From VBAS01 sp035318985 (lineage in GTDB: Bacteria > Bacteroidota > Bacteroidia > Chitinophagales > Chitinophagaceae), in NCBI GenBank assembly GCA_035318985.1, contig DATHDP010000069.1, forward strand, positions 1-56,341: DNA of 56,341 nucleotides, given 5' to 3'. The notes below the pieces were generated by a model. It was not told the DNA's origin. It made no database searches and saw only the letters and a program-made list of their open reading frames with translations. Shown piece by piece: positions 42,654 through 51,366 of the stretch. The first letter of the stretch is position 1. Every line of letters begins with the position of its first letter. A program made the translations under genes and the position numbers.

Positions 42654-43049
42654 ATGGAAAAGGCTTTTCCAAAGATCAGATCACTTGTGCAGTTATACGA
42701 ATTACTACCCGAAAATGAACGTATCCTTACTGATGTATTAAGACAGATCGTTACTGATAATCTGCCTTCATACTGTAAAGAAAAAATATCTTATAACGTC
42801 CCTTTCTATTATGGTAAAAAAGGGATTTGCATTATTTGGCCGGCTACTGTTCCAAGAGGAGGAATTAAACAGGGAGTACTATTCGGGCTTTGGTACGGTT
42901 GTAAATTGAAAGACACAGATAATTACCTTACCCATGGTACTAACAAACAGATCTTTTATAAAATTTTCTATTCACCCAAAGAAATAAATAGTAGAGCAAT
43001 AATCAAGCTTTTGAAAGAAGCCGTAAAGGTTGACGAAGGAAAATACTAG
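42654..43049 (+). CDS. DUF1801 protein
   Basis: 131 residues. The family pattern is RILTDVLRQIVTDNLPSYCK, then EKISYNVPFYYGKKGICIIW and the C-terminal IFYSPKEINSRAIIKLLKEA. DUF1801 proteins have a small frataxin-like fold of unknown function, sometimes linked to metal handling. It has a 30-base leader after the hairpin at 42597. Confidence 0.8.
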   Translation: MEKAFPKIRSLVQLYELLPENERILTDVLRQIVTDNLPSYCKEKISYNVPFYYGKKGICIIWPATVPRGGIKQGVLFGLWYGCKLKDTDNYLTHGTNKQIFYKIFYSPKEINSRAIIKLLKEAVKVDEGKY

Positions 43050-43161
43050 ACAATTATTGTACTTGCATTAATCCCTGGATCACTAGTCTTGTGAAATTGA
43101 ACAAAAGATAACTGGCGACTATAGCCAAAGTGCTTCTTATCACTACCGCAGTTCTGGCAAA

Positions 43162-43195
43162 CTATCATTCAATGATAGATTTTCATTAAATGAAA
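43162..43195. repeat. Two tandem short palindromes
   Basis: CTATCATT-C-AATGATAG (43162-43178) and TTTCATT-A-AATGAAA (43181-43195) are perfect adjacent palindromes with similar half-sites. They lie between the 3' ends of convergent genes, so they are not an obvious operator. The rest of this 260-base gap holds only the terminator at 43247. Confidence 0.45.
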
Positions 43196-43246
43196 GGTAC
43201 TATTTAAGTGACTGAATTAGGGAATATGATTTGCTCATTGATCACA

Positions 43247-43290
43247 GCAAAAAAATATTGCGGCAGGCCATATATTTATAGCCTGCCCGC
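43247..43290 (-). terminator. Terminator of small membrane protein gene
   Basis: On the minus strand GCGGGCAGGC pairs with GCCTGCCGC (one bulge), followed by AATATTTTTTTGC. Confidence 0.7.
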
Positions 43291-43309
43291 AAATAAATTC
43301 GACTAATGT

Positions 43310-43573
43310 CTATATATTATCTTTTATTACTGTAGTTCTTGTTTCGCTGGTACTTGAGTTGCCACGCATAAGTGCCACTAGGATGATAATAAATACTGCT
43401 CCTCCGGCTACCCATACCCACGGAGACGTATACCATTGTGTTGATGACGTTGTTGATTCAGTTTTTGTAGTAACTGTTTTGTCACCTTCCTGTGCCCATA
43501 ACACTACTTGCATACATGCAAAAAAAATTGCGAGGAAAATTTTATATCCCCAGCGGAAGTTTATCTGTTTCAT
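43310..43573 (-). CDS. Small secreted single-span membrane protein, paralogue of 46519-46743
   Basis: 87 residues: signal segment ending LWAQ, a Thr/Ser-rich linker (KTVTTKTESTTSSTQWYTSP) and one helix WVWVAGGAVFIIILVALMRG, then a polar tail. The helix core and the WYxxPxVWV entry are almost identical to the protein at 46519-46743. No annotated domain. Such pairs are common in this group but uncharacterised. Confidence 0.7.
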   Translation of the reverse strand: MKQINFRWGYKIFLAIFFACMQVVLWAQEGDKTVTTKTESTTSSTQWYTSPWVWVAGGAVFIIILVALMRGNSSTSETRTTVIKDNI

Positions 43574-43724
43574 GATAAATTTTTTTGTTTAAAAATTATT
43601 ACCATTATAACACTGATAAGAATCAGGCCAATTTTTTTAAAGTAGCAAAATTATAATTAACAGGCTTTCAGGGGGAATAGTTTCTACAATGCGAGGCTTG
43701 TACGAGTAAATTATGCAGAAAAAA

Positions 43725-43900
43725 TCAATGCATTTGCGATTCATTATCTACGTCGGCATTACCTTCACTATCTTTTGATTTAGGATAATCATTTTTTATC
43801 TGGTCAATCACTTCTTTTTATCTTTTTTGTTGCGAAGTATAAGTAAGATAATAAACAGAACTGCAGCAATTCCCACAAAAATTAATACAGGCTGGTTCAT
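43725..43900 (-). pseudogene. Small membrane protein gene split by a -1 frameshift
   Basis: From the ATG at 43900 the frame encodes MNQPVLIFVGIAAVLFIILL, then ILRNKKDKKK, and stops at 43808. A -1 shift at the A-run (GAT AAA AAG) continues as KEVIDQIKNDYPKSKDSEGN, then ADVDNESQMH, to 43725. The joined 58-residue product has the usual shape of small Bacteroidota proteins: one helix, then an acidic Lys/Asp tail. It could be a lost base, an assembly error, or frameshifting at AAAAAG. No other gene is seen between 43574 and 44218. Confidence 0.55.
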
Positions 43901-44218
43901 ATTAGCGATTTTTAATAAAGCTACAATTTAGTTTTGCTATGGTAAATTAAGTTTTAAACGTTAAATATGATAGCGACGAAAAAAATACATTTGACGAATA
44001 GAACAAGCCTGTATGATCGCCAGACTTAAAGAAATGACCATGCCCGAGCTATTAGATGCAATTGCAGAAGCTAATGCAGCTGAAGCTATTTGATACCTAT
44101 GAGTATTTAGATCCACTCCTCATCGATAAAACAAACCGATACAATATATTAGTTTATTGACGCTTCAAAAGGAGTAAACAAGTATTACTTCATTATATCT
44201 TCATTTATCTTTACAGTC

Positions 44219-44650
44219 ATGAAAATTATTATAAGGGAAATGACTGCAAATGATGCCAAACCAGTTAATACTCTCTCAAAGCAACTTGGATATCCCCTAT
44301 CAATTGAACAAACACTCAAAAACATTCATGCAATTTTAGCAAGTAAAGATCATACTGCATTTGTAGCTGAATATGAAAATGAGATCGTTGGCTGGATCGG
44401 CGCCTCACAGGCTATTATGATCGAAGTAATGCCACATTGTGAAATAAATGGCTTAGTGATCGAGCAGGATCATCGGGGAATGGGAATTGGAAAATTGTTG
44501 ATCGATAAAGTAAAGCAATGGGCCAGGGAAAAAAATAATAATAAGATCGGACTTCGTTGTAATGTAAAAAGAACTGAGGCACATTTGTTCTATGAACATC
44601 TTGGCTTTGCGGAAATAAAACAACAAAAGAATTTTGTGATCAGTATATAA
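44219..44650 (+). CDS. GNAT-family N-acetyltransferase
   Basis: 143 residues. Acetyl-CoA motif A is EINGLVIEQDHRGMGIGKLL (Q/RxxGxG/A pattern), and the C-terminal LFYEHLGFAEIK is motif B. The substrate cannot be told from sequence. A TATCTTTA box lies 8 bases before the ATG, giving a nearly leaderless transcript. Confidence 0.9.
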   Translation: MKIIIREMTANDAKPVNTLSKQLGYPLSIEQTLKNIHAILASKDHTAFVAEYENEIVGWIGASQAIMIEVMPHCEINGLVIEQDHRGMGIGKLLIDKVKQWAREKNNNKIGLRCNVKRTEAHLFYEHLGFAEIKQQKNFVISI

Positions 44651-44656
44651 AAAAGA

Positions 44657-44699
44657 ACCCAGCCTTTCCTTTAAATGACAACATGAGAAAAGGCCGGGT
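44657..44699. terminator. Bidirectional terminator between convergent genes
   Basis: ACCC-A-GCCTTT and AAAGGC-C-GGGT form a long stem with one mismatch, placed between the GNAT stop and the DUF4476 stop. Confidence 0.55.
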
Positions 44700-44713
44700 C
44701 GTTTGTTGAAGAT

Positions 44714-46336
44714 TTATTGCCTGTTATAAGAATATGTATTTACGTAAGTCGATAATTCGTTTTTACTGCTTTGACTTGTCAGCAAATCATACATTAAATT
44801 GAAATTTTCAGGATCGGTAATATTTCCATAGGCTGATTTTGCTAAATCCAATCGATTGCGTTCATCGCTTACTAATTGAATTAATTGCTTCGCTTGTGCA
44901 ACCGTGAAGTAATAAGTTTCGTTAGCAAAAATCTCTGTCAACCTTGACATTTTTGCGCCAAACCCATATGTATTTCTTATTTCATTGTACAATGAAGTAT
45001 AGCTGGAGTTTGACATCGGCGTTCTTGTATAAACCGGTGGCGTATAAACAGGGTCTGTTTGATGATCTCTCACATATATTTCTAATTCATTTCTTGAATT
45101 GCTTGAAAATATAGTATAGAGTTGGCTGAAATTTGCCTGGTCCACAATATTATCATAAGAAGTTTTTGCCAATTCAAGCCTATTGCTTTCGTCACTTACC
45201 AATTGTATTAGTTGTTTTGCTTGTGCAGTTGTGAAATAATAGTTTGTGTTGGCAAATACATTTGATAAAGCTGACATTTTAGCGCCGATACCATAGCGGT
45301 TTTGTATGTCACGATAAAGAGTGTTGAAGTCTGCTTCTTTCATCGCAACCTTTGTGTAAACAGGATTACTATTATCATAAGTACTTACAAAAATATTCAA
45401 CTCATTTCTGCTCGCCTGTGAATTGAGCAGTGCATTCATCTGCGAAAAATTTATACGATCAATAATGCTTCTGTAAGATATTTTGGCTAAATAAAGACGG
45501 TTTGCTTCATCAGGAGCTAACTGAACTAATTGTCGTGCTTGTGCAACTGTGAAATAATTATTTGTATTTGTAAACGCATTATAGATATAAGATACTTTTG
45601 AATTGGTCGTTGCCTGCCGTTGTGCAGTTTTGTAAATTGTATTGAACTGGGATGCAGTCATTGCTGTTGATGAACTGCCAGCATTATAAGTACTTACATA
45701 TTCCGCCAACTGATCTCTGTATGATTGACTGTTCAGCACATCATACATCTGTGTAAAGTTTGTTGGATCAGTAATACTCCGATAAGATGCTTTTGTTAAG
45801 GTGAAACGATTACTTTGACTATTTACTAATTGGATCAACTGTTTTGCTTGTGTTGTTGTAAAATAATAATTCGTATTTGCAAAGGCATCACTAACCATTG
45901 TCATTCTTTTTGCCGACCCCCCTTGATTGCGAATGCTGTTATATAGATTATTAAAATTAGTAACACTCATTGCAACCATATTCTGGACGTTATTATTTCC
46001 TGCTTTCCATTTAGTTTCTCTTAGTTGTACGCTTCCGTTAGCAGCAATTACAATTTGAAGATCATATCCTGTTCTTGTGGTAAAGATTGTTGATGAAGGG
46101 TTTGCCTCATCAGCACGTTTTATTTGTAAAGTATGCTGACCGGCCTGAAGGTTGGAAACAACAATAGGTGTATTGGTGTTTGTGGTATAATCATTATAAA
46201 CAACATACTCTGTATTGTCTATAACTATTGCTTCATTATTATTTCCTCGTACAGTGATTGTTACATTGCTGACGCTTTGCGCCGATACCGAGATTGCGGT
46301 TATACAGCCAGCGAGGAAAAGAAAGATCGTTTTCAT
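44714..46336 (-). CDS. Secreted protein with four DUF4476 repeats
   Basis: 540 residues: signal peptide ending in VSAQ, an N-terminal beta domain to about residue 115, then four DUF4476 repeats of about 100 residues. Each begins with a MxxxxFxxLYxxI element, carries an FANTNYYFTTAQAKQLIQLV core and ends with a NELxxYV helix. Linkers are Pro/Thr/Tyr-rich (TDPVYTPPVYTRTPM). Most DUF4476 proteins have one copy. The repeat unit probably mediates protein-protein contacts at the envelope; function unknown. A start two codons upstream (46342) is possible. Confidence 0.9.
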   Translation of the reverse strand: MKTIFLFLAGCITAISVSAQSVSNVTITVRGNNNEAIVIDNTEYVVYNDYTTNTNTPIVVSNLQAGQHTLQIKRADEANPSSTIFTTRTGYDLQIVIAANGSVQLRETKWKAGNNNVQNMVAMSVTNFNNLYNSIRNQGGSAKRMTMVSDAFANTNYYFTTTQAKQLIQLVNSQSNRFTLTKASYRSITDPTNFTQMYDVLNSQSYRDQLAEYVSTYNAGSSSTAMTASQFNTIYKTAQRQATTNSKVSYIYNAFTNTNNYFTVAQARQLVQLAPDEANRLYLAKISYRSIIDRINFSQMNALLNSQASRNELNIFVSTYDNSNPVYTKVAMKEADFNTLYRDIQNRYGIGAKMSALSNVFANTNYYFTTAQAKQLIQLVSDESNRLELAKTSYDNIVDQANFSQLYTIFSSNSRNELEIYVRDHQTDPVYTPPVYTRTPMSNSSYTSLYNEIRNTYGFGAKMSRLTEIFANETYYFTVAQAKQLIQLVSDERNRLDLAKSAYGNITDPENFNLMYDLLTSQSSKNELSTYVNTYSYNRQ

Positions 46337-46469
46337 ATACATTTAATTTAATTTATGTTTAATATTCTACTCAATAAGAGACAAAGTCCATACCAACAAG
46401 CAGAACTCACATCTGCACAAAAATTACTGTGGTTAAATTGCCCCATTTTGCAAATAGACATTCTTTAAA

Positions 46470-46496
46470 AAGAAAACCGGGTAAATACCCGGCTTT
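46470..46496 (-). terminator. Terminator of small membrane protein gene
   Basis: On the minus strand AAAGCCGGG-TATTTA-CCCGGTTTT with one G-T pair, followed by CTTTTT. It lies directly downstream of the gene at 46519. Confidence 0.65.
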
Positions 46497-46518
46497 CTAT
46501 ATATCCACCTCAACGCTA

Positions 46519-46743
46519 TTAAGCACTTTTCTTTTCCCCACCTCTTAATAGGGCTACCAATAACAATATAAATACCGCACCTCCTATTACCCACACTATA
46601 GGGTTTTGATACCATGCTTGTTCTTTTTTTACATTTATATCAACATCTATTCCTTTATCCTGTGCAAATGCGATTACACTTAAAAAAGAGGATAAAAGAG
46701 TGCCTGTTAATCTTAACCATGATCTGCTTATGATCTTTTTCAT
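46519..46743 (-). CDS. Small secreted single-span membrane protein, paralogue of 43310-43573
   Basis: 74 residues: signal segment ending VIAFAQ, a short linker with WYQNP and one helix VWVIGGAVFILLLVALLRGG, then a basic end. The helix matches the protein at 43310-43573 closely. A half copy of the dispersed repeat (CATACCAACAAGC) lies nearby at 46389. Function unknown. Confidence 0.7.
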   Translation of the reverse strand: MKKIISRSWLRLTGTLLSSFLSVIAFAQDKGIDVDINVKKEQAWYQNPIVWVIGGAVFILLLVALLRGGEKKSA

Positions 46744-46871
46744 ACGTAGGAGGTTTTAGTTATAAAAAAATTAGAGTATTAATGTCATCAAATGCTGTTT
46801 TTACAAAAAAGGTGCCATTGAAAATTTTATTCTCTGGCATATATTTTTCATGCGTTTAGTAAATCTTTATT

Positions 46872-47159
46872 ATGACACCATCAAGAAATTCTTCTCCAAA
46901 AGGGGAAAAAAATGCTGAAAACAACAACAGATCAAAACGAAGCAAACAAGGTAAAACGGCGAAAGAGATAGTGAAACGACATCTTAGCGATGAAAACGAT
47001 AAAATAACAAAAGAAGATTTTGAGACTTTGAAGATCGATTTGTCTTTGCCAAAAGGCAGAGCCAACGAGCCATTACCAATAAAACCAGGTAAGGAAAGAC
47101 CGAAGGATGAAGATAAAGATCCTACAGTTACGACTCCATGGGATGTGATCAGCGAATAA
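46872..47159 (+). CDS. Small charged hypothetical protein
   Basis: 95 residues, Lys/Arg/Glu-rich and probably disordered, with a helical centre (AKEIVKRHLSDENDKITKED) and the end DPTVTTPWDVISE, a pattern I associate with conserved short proteins of this phylum. No signal peptide or domain. A DNA- or RNA-binding role is possible from charge only. Confidence 0.65.
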   Translation: MTPSRNSSPKGEKNAENNNRSKRSKQGKTAKEIVKRHLSDENDKITKEDFETLKIDLSLPKGRANEPLPIKPGKERPKDEDKDPTVTTPWDVISE

Positions 47160-47173
47160 CAGTGTTAGTTTGA

Positions 47174-47818
47174 TCAATAGATTTTTTTGGAGCTTATTAT
47201 AGTTTTGATCAACTGGTAAATTATAAAACCGGTACCACCACCTAATGTATTTAAGATCACATCATCAATATCTGCACTATGATAACTGGTAGCTAATTGA
47301 AGAAGTTCGATAGCAACAGAAACCAAACAGATCAGCAGCACTGCGAAAAAACTATAAGCCTTTCTAAGCCTTGCGTAAAGCAATGGAAGGTAAATACCCA
47401 ACGGCAAAAGCATCACAAAATTTCCAAGTATCTGTTTGCCCAAAGTCTGATAGATACCAATTGTTTTAAAAGGTTCGAGATTTACATGATCATGTGTGTC
47501 TATTCGATGGTTCATTTTATCCCACCAATCATGTGACGAGATCTCTTTAAAAAGAATAAAATACCCCGTGAGTTGAAGAACAGCAAAAACGTAAATAAAA
47601 AAACTTGCCTGGACTGTTACCTGCAAAAAATTATTTTGTTTTCTCCTGATGGTTACAAAAACTATCCATCCGAATAAAAGCAGGATGCTTAACACTAATC
47701 CTGCCACTCTTTTAAAACTTGCACCACTATAACTTTCGTGATACAATACACGGAAGTAAAATAAGCTAACGATCATGACCGGCAGGATCACGATCAATTT
47801 TTTTAAAGTAGTATTCAT
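47174..47818 (-). CDS. VanZ-family membrane protein
   Basis: 214 residues with about five helices. The VanZ motif is seen in NLEPFKTIGIYQTLGKQILG, then NFVMLLPLGIYLPLLY, and in VAIELLQLATSYHSADIDDV, then ILNTLGGGTGFIIY. VanZ was named for teicoplanin resistance; most homologues have unknown roles in the envelope. A resistance role should not be assumed here. Confidence 0.9.
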   Translation of the reverse strand: MNTTLKKLIVILPVMIVSLFYFRVLYHESYSGASFKRVAGLVLSILLLFGWIVFVTIRRKQNNFLQVTVQASFFIYVFAVLQLTGYFILFKEISSHDWWDKMNHRIDTHDHVNLEPFKTIGIYQTLGKQILGNFVMLLPLGIYLPLLYARLRKAYSFFAVLLICLVSVAIELLQLATSYHSADIDDVILNTLGGGTGFIIYQLIKTIISSKKIY

Positions 47819-47940
47819 GAATCAGGTGTAAAATAATAAAATCCTGTTAAGAGAAGTACTTCACAGAAGTTTAACGTTAAATGGCCTGATAGTTTGAATA
47901 TAGTAACGGTTTATATTACTTAAATTTAAACCCAAATATT

Positions 47941-48414
47941 ATGAAAAGACTAATACTCATTCTGGCTCCGGCCGCACTTTTTCTTGTTTCCTGCAAATCT
48001 GAGAATATTAAAGAACCTGAATATCGTGAAATTCAAAATGTACGCATTATGGATGTTGGCCTGCTACAAACAACCGCAGGCCTGGATTTAGTTTATTATA
48101 ATCCAAATGACTTTGGCGTAACACTTACCCAGGCAAGAGGAGATGTATATATCGACAACATGTATTTTGGTCGTCTTAGTATGAGTGATAAAGTCACAGT
48201 ACACAAACACCAGGAGTTTATAATTCCTGCTGAATTAAAAATGGATAATATCAGTGCTGTAAAAAATCATCGTGAAATATTTAAAAAGAAACAAGCAGTA
48301 ATAAGAATTGAAGGATTTGCTACATTAAAAAAAGCAGGTTTTAACAAAGAAGTTCCGATTAAATACGAAGGGATCCAGGATTTAGAACGTCTGCGTGCAA
48401 TCGTATCAAAGTAA
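47941..48414 (+). CDS. LEA type 2 family lipoprotein
   Basis: 157 residues, lipobox FLVSC. The LEA14-like beta fold is recognised by GLLQTTAGLDLVYYNPNDFG, then VTLTQARGDVYIDNMYFGRL and the GFATLKKAGFNKEVPIKYEG end. In bacteria these are desiccation- or stress-associated envelope proteins of uncertain function. It has its own terminator 20 bases after the stop. Confidence 0.87.
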   Translation: MKRLILILAPAALFLVSCKSENIKEPEYREIQNVRIMDVGLLQTTAGLDLVYYNPNDFGVTLTQARGDVYIDNMYFGRLSMSDKVTVHKHQEFIIPAELKMDNISAVKNHREIFKKKQAVIRIEGFATLKKAGFNKEVPIKYEGIQDLERLRAIVSK

Positions 48415-48433
48415 TTTTGTTTTCGAAAATTTT

Positions 48434-48467
48434 AATAACCTGTGTACATAACGCAGGTTATTTTTTT
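48434..48467 (+). terminator. Rho-independent terminator
   Basis: AATAACCTG (48434-48442) and CAGGTTATT (48454-48462), perfect 9-bp stem, followed by T. Confidence 0.85.
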
Positions 48468-48640
48468 ATTTAAGTACAATGATTTTCTCATTGTTAAAAG
48501 TCAAAGATCATAAAGAATTAAGTAGTTGATGATTGAAATTGTATTAACGATTTCTTTAACAGTTATCAAATCTCTGGCACCGTTTTTCCATAGTATAGAA
48601 CGAAATGAAAAATAATTTAATCATCTTAAAAAACTCAGTT

Positions 48641-49108
48641 ATGAAACAACATTTACTATTTATTGTTATTGCCATAGCTGCAGTAGTATCTGTAGCAGCA
48701 ATAGTAGGTATCAGCAGTAATTCGAAAATGAAAAAAGTTGACGCCACGGAGTTGGCGCAATTTGAGGCATGGAAAGGCACAAAAACATTAGAAGCATTAG
48801 AAACAGAAAAGGCAAGTTATGTTGCCCCGAAGACAACAGCCAGGAGTACGGCTCCAAAACGTACTGTTAGTTATCAGAGTCCAAAAATGGTTTCTGAATC
48901 TCAAAATGCTGCTAAAACAACAACCGCAAAAAAAGGTTGGAGTAAAGCTGCAAAAGGTACAGCAATTGGTGCAGGTGCAGGTGCAGTTCTCGGCGCTGTG
49001 ATCAATAAGAAAAATCGTGCAGTAGGTGCTGTGATTGGCGGTGTGATCGGTGGCGGTGGCGGATATGTAATTGGCCGTGGAATGGATAAAAAAGATGGAC
49101 GATATTAA
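48641..49108 (+). CDS. Glycine-zipper protein with N-terminal membrane anchor
   Basis: 155 residues from MKQHLLFIVIAIAAVVSVAA; an earlier ATG at 48605 is possible. A Thr/Ser/Lys-rich linker leads to a C-terminal glycine zipper: GTAIGAGAGAVLGAVINKKN and AVGAVIGGVIGGGGGYVIGR, the YMGG/Gly-zipper pattern. Such segments form tightly packed membrane helices in envelope proteins. Function unknown. Confidence 0.82.
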   Translation: MKQHLLFIVIAIAAVVSVAAIVGISSNSKMKKVDATELAQFEAWKGTKTLEALETEKASYVAPKTTARSTAPKRTVSYQSPKMVSESQNAAKTTTAKKGWSKAAKGTAIGAGAGAVLGAVINKKNRAVGAVIGGVIGGGGGYVIGRGMDKKDGRY

Positions 49109-49127
49109 CACTAAAAACATCATTAAG

Positions 49128-49155
49128 AAGGGGCTTTTATAGCCCCTTTTTTTAT
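49128..49155 (+). terminator. Rho-independent terminator
   Basis: AAGGGGCT-TTTAT-AGCCCCTT followed by seven T, 20 bases after the Gly-zipper gene. Confidence 0.9.
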
Positions 49156-49208
49156 AATAAGAACAAAGCCCAATCCTGAAATTCTTAATTTTAGAAAAAT
49201 TAATTGCA

Positions 49209-50000
49209 ATGAGTAAATTCAAACCCCTCTGCCTGATTTTAATGATCTTATTTGCTGGCCTATTTCAATCGTGGGTGCCATTAGCTAAAACGGAAAGAGA
49301 ATTTTATCAACTTACTGTTTATCATTTTGCCAACACATCGCAGGAAAAAGTGATCGATAATTATCTGCAAAACGCTTTGTTACCTGCCTTACATAAAATA
49401 AACATTAAAAATATTGGTGTATTTAAGAATCACTCGAATGATACACTTACGGATAAAACCATGTATGTGTTGATGCCCGTAAAATCTTTGGAGGATATTA
49501 CGAGGATATCGTCAAAGCTAAATAATGACAAAAGCTACCAGGCCGGCGGTGCGGAATATCTTGATGCGATTTATACTACTGCGCCTTATTCCAGGATGGA
49601 AACAATTCTACTTCATGCATTTTCCCTGGCGCCAAAATTTCAATTACCTAAGCTAAATGGCCCAAGGAAAGACAGGATCTATGAGCTGCGCAGTTACGAA
49701 AGCGCCACTGAAAAGATCTTTAAGAATAAAGTACATATGTTCAATGAAGGCGATGAGGTCGGGTTATTCAAGAGGCTGAATTTTAACGCGAGCTTTTATG
49801 CAGAAGTAGTTGTGGGCAGCAAAATGCCAAACCTTATGTACATGACTTGCCATGAAAATAAAACGGTTAGGGATGCTAACTGGAAAAATTTTGTAGATGA
49901 TCCTTATTGGAAAAAACTTTCTTCCATGCCGGAGTATCAGCATAATGTTTCGCATATTGATATTAGCTTTTTATATCCCACGGAATATTCAGATTACTAA
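49209..50000 (+). CDS. NIPSNAP-family protein, secreted
   Basis: 263 residues. After a signal peptide (LCLILMILFAGLFQSWVPLA) come two NIPSNAP-like ferredoxin-fold halves: FYQLTVYHFANTSQEKVIDN in the first and RIYELRSYESATEKIFKNKV in the second, ending WKNFVDDPYWKKLSSMPEYQ. Bacterial NIPSNAP proteins are often encoded near sugar or aromatic degradation genes; none is present here. The reaction is unknown. Confidence 0.88.
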   Translation: MSKFKPLCLILMILFAGLFQSWVPLAKTEREFYQLTVYHFANTSQEKVIDNYLQNALLPALHKINIKNIGVFKNHSNDTLTDKTMYVLMPVKSLEDITRISSKLNNDKSYQAGGAEYLDAIYTTAPYSRMETILLHAFSLAPKFQLPKLNGPRKDRIYELRSYESATEKIFKNKVHMFNEGDEVGLFKRLNFNASFYAEVVVGSKMPNLMYMTCHENKTVRDANWKNFVDDPYWKKLSSMPEYQHNVSHIDISFLYPTEYSDY

Positions 50001-50149
50001 GTAAAGTAACGAAGTATAGCAGCTAGTCATTTTCTTAGCTTTTGACGTAATAAAATATCCCGACACAATTTTCCAGATGGTTTTTCGGTTATATTACAGA
50101 TTGCATGGTTTTTGCTTTAGAAAGAAAACCTCTACAAAAGCCCTTCAAT

Positions 50150-50728
50150 ATGAAAAAAAATATTTTCTGCTTTTCCTTTTTATTAACCTCAGTATTAATC
50201 ATATCAAATACCCAGGCACAAAGTCTGAAAAACCTGGAGGACAATAATGGCTTTAAGAAATATAAGCTTGGTTCTAAATTCGTTTTGGGTTTAGGAGTAA
50301 AAAATAAAGATGCTGAAGGTGCTGACAAAATTGTGATCGATTATGCCAAAGAATCGATCGGTGACATACCTGTCAAAACAATAGAATTATATTATTTGAA
50401 GGATACATTGGCCAAGATCATTGTACAGGTACCTCCTGAATATTACGAAAAGCTTATCAATGCATGCAAAAGCTCTTTTGGTCAACCCACCAAAGACTTC
50501 AGCTATGATGAAAAAGTAAAACTTGATAGCACTGCTCCTATCAATTATTATAAAGATAATTATATCTGGAAAGCTACTCGTATGCGAATGGAGTATTTTT
50601 ATCTATATCCTAAAGTAAGTACCGGTGGTTATGGAACAAGGACTCTTAACCTCACTTATATATTAAATGACTATGGCCAGCGGTTGCAAAGGATTCAAAG
50701 AGGCATTAACTCGGCAAAGAATTTCTAA
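50150..50728 (+). CDS. Hypothetical secreted protein
   Basis: 192 residues from MKKNIFCFSFLLTSVLIISN with cleavage after NTQAQ; the upstream ATG at 50105 is less likely. The mature part starts LKNLEDNNGFKKYKLGSKFV and contains KTIELYYLKDTLAKIIVQVP, a pattern seen in secreted Bacteroidota proteins of unknown function. No catalytic motif seen. Confidence 0.78.
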   Translation: MKKNIFCFSFLLTSVLIISNTQAQSLKNLEDNNGFKKYKLGSKFVLGLGVKNKDAEGADKIVIDYAKESIGDIPVKTIELYYLKDTLAKIIVQVPPEYYEKLINACKSSFGQPTKDFSYDEKVKLDSTAPINYYKDNYIWKATRMRMEYFYLYPKVSTGGYGTRTLNLTYILNDYGQRLQRIQRGINSAKNF

Positions 50729-50758
50729 TAAAAAATGATTTAGTAATATCTTTATTCA

Positions 50759-51271
50759 ATGCCGATCCTGATCGCAGATGAAAAAGATATTCCCTCTTTA
50801 GTTGCGCTAATGGACAGTGCTTACCGAGGCGAAAATTCCAAACAAGGCTGGACGTCTGAAGCTGATCTTTTCATTGGTAACAAAAGAACCGATGAGGCAA
50901 CGGTGGCAAATCTTATTAAAAAGCCCGGCGCTGTTTTTCTAAAATATTTAAATGAAGAAGGGAAATTAGAAGGGTGTGTTCTTCTTAATAAAAAAGATTA
51001 CAGGATCTATCTCGGCATGTTTTCAGTTTCACCATCAGCACAGGGAAAAGGTATTGGCAAAAAATTGTTAGCAGCCGCAGATGATTACGCCAAGGAACAT
51101 AACTGTTCTTCAATTTTTATGACCGTCATTACTGTTCGTGAAGAATTAATAGCCTGGTATGAAAGAAACGGCTACCAGAAAACAGGCAAGGTTCTCTCCT
51201 TCCCTGTTGATCAACGATATGGCATTCCTACGCAACCCCTCGAAATGCTTGTTCTTGAAAAGCACTTATAG
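50759..51271 (+). CDS. GNAT-family N-acetyltransferase
   Basis: 170 residues. The acetyl-CoA site is LGMFSVSPSAQGKGIGKKLL, and AWYERNGYQKTGKVLSFPVD is the C-terminal motif. The N-terminal ADEKDIPSLVALMDSAYRGE and GWTSEADLF are typical of a Bacteroidota GNAT subgroup that may act on small amines. A TATCTTTA box lies 5 bases before the start. Confidence 0.9.
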   Translation: MPILIADEKDIPSLVALMDSAYRGENSKQGWTSEADLFIGNKRTDEATVANLIKKPGAVFLKYLNEEGKLEGCVLLNKKDYRIYLGMFSVSPSAQGKGIGKKLLAAADDYAKEHNCSSIFMTVITVREELIAWYERNGYQKTGKVLSFPVDQRYGIPTQPLEMLVLEKHL

Positions 51272-51321
51272 TGTGATACTTAAACATTTTATATTTTCTT
51301 TCCTGAGAATTCTTATAAAAT

Positions 51322-51347
51322 AAAAGGTCTTCACTTGAAGACCTTTT
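51322..51347. terminator. Bidirectional terminator
   Basis: AAAAGGTCTTC-ACTT-GAAGACCTTTT, perfect 11-bp stem with A and T runs on both sides, between convergent genes. Confidence 0.9.
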
Positions 51348-51366
51348 CTAAAAAAAATATTATTTA

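Noticed and set aside
44011..44092. 27-codon frame reading ARLKEMTMPELLDAIAEANA
   Set aside because: Too short, no start signals and no hydrophobic or conserved feature; possibly a relic but not supportable as a gene.
47174..47818. VanZ protein as glycopeptide resistance
   Set aside because: VanZ homologues are widespread without resistance, and no vanHAX-type genes are nearby.
48797..49222. 141-codon minus-strand frame over the Gly-zipper gene
   Set aside because: Thr/Cys/Ser low-complexity shadow of Gly/Ala/Lys codons of the real gene.
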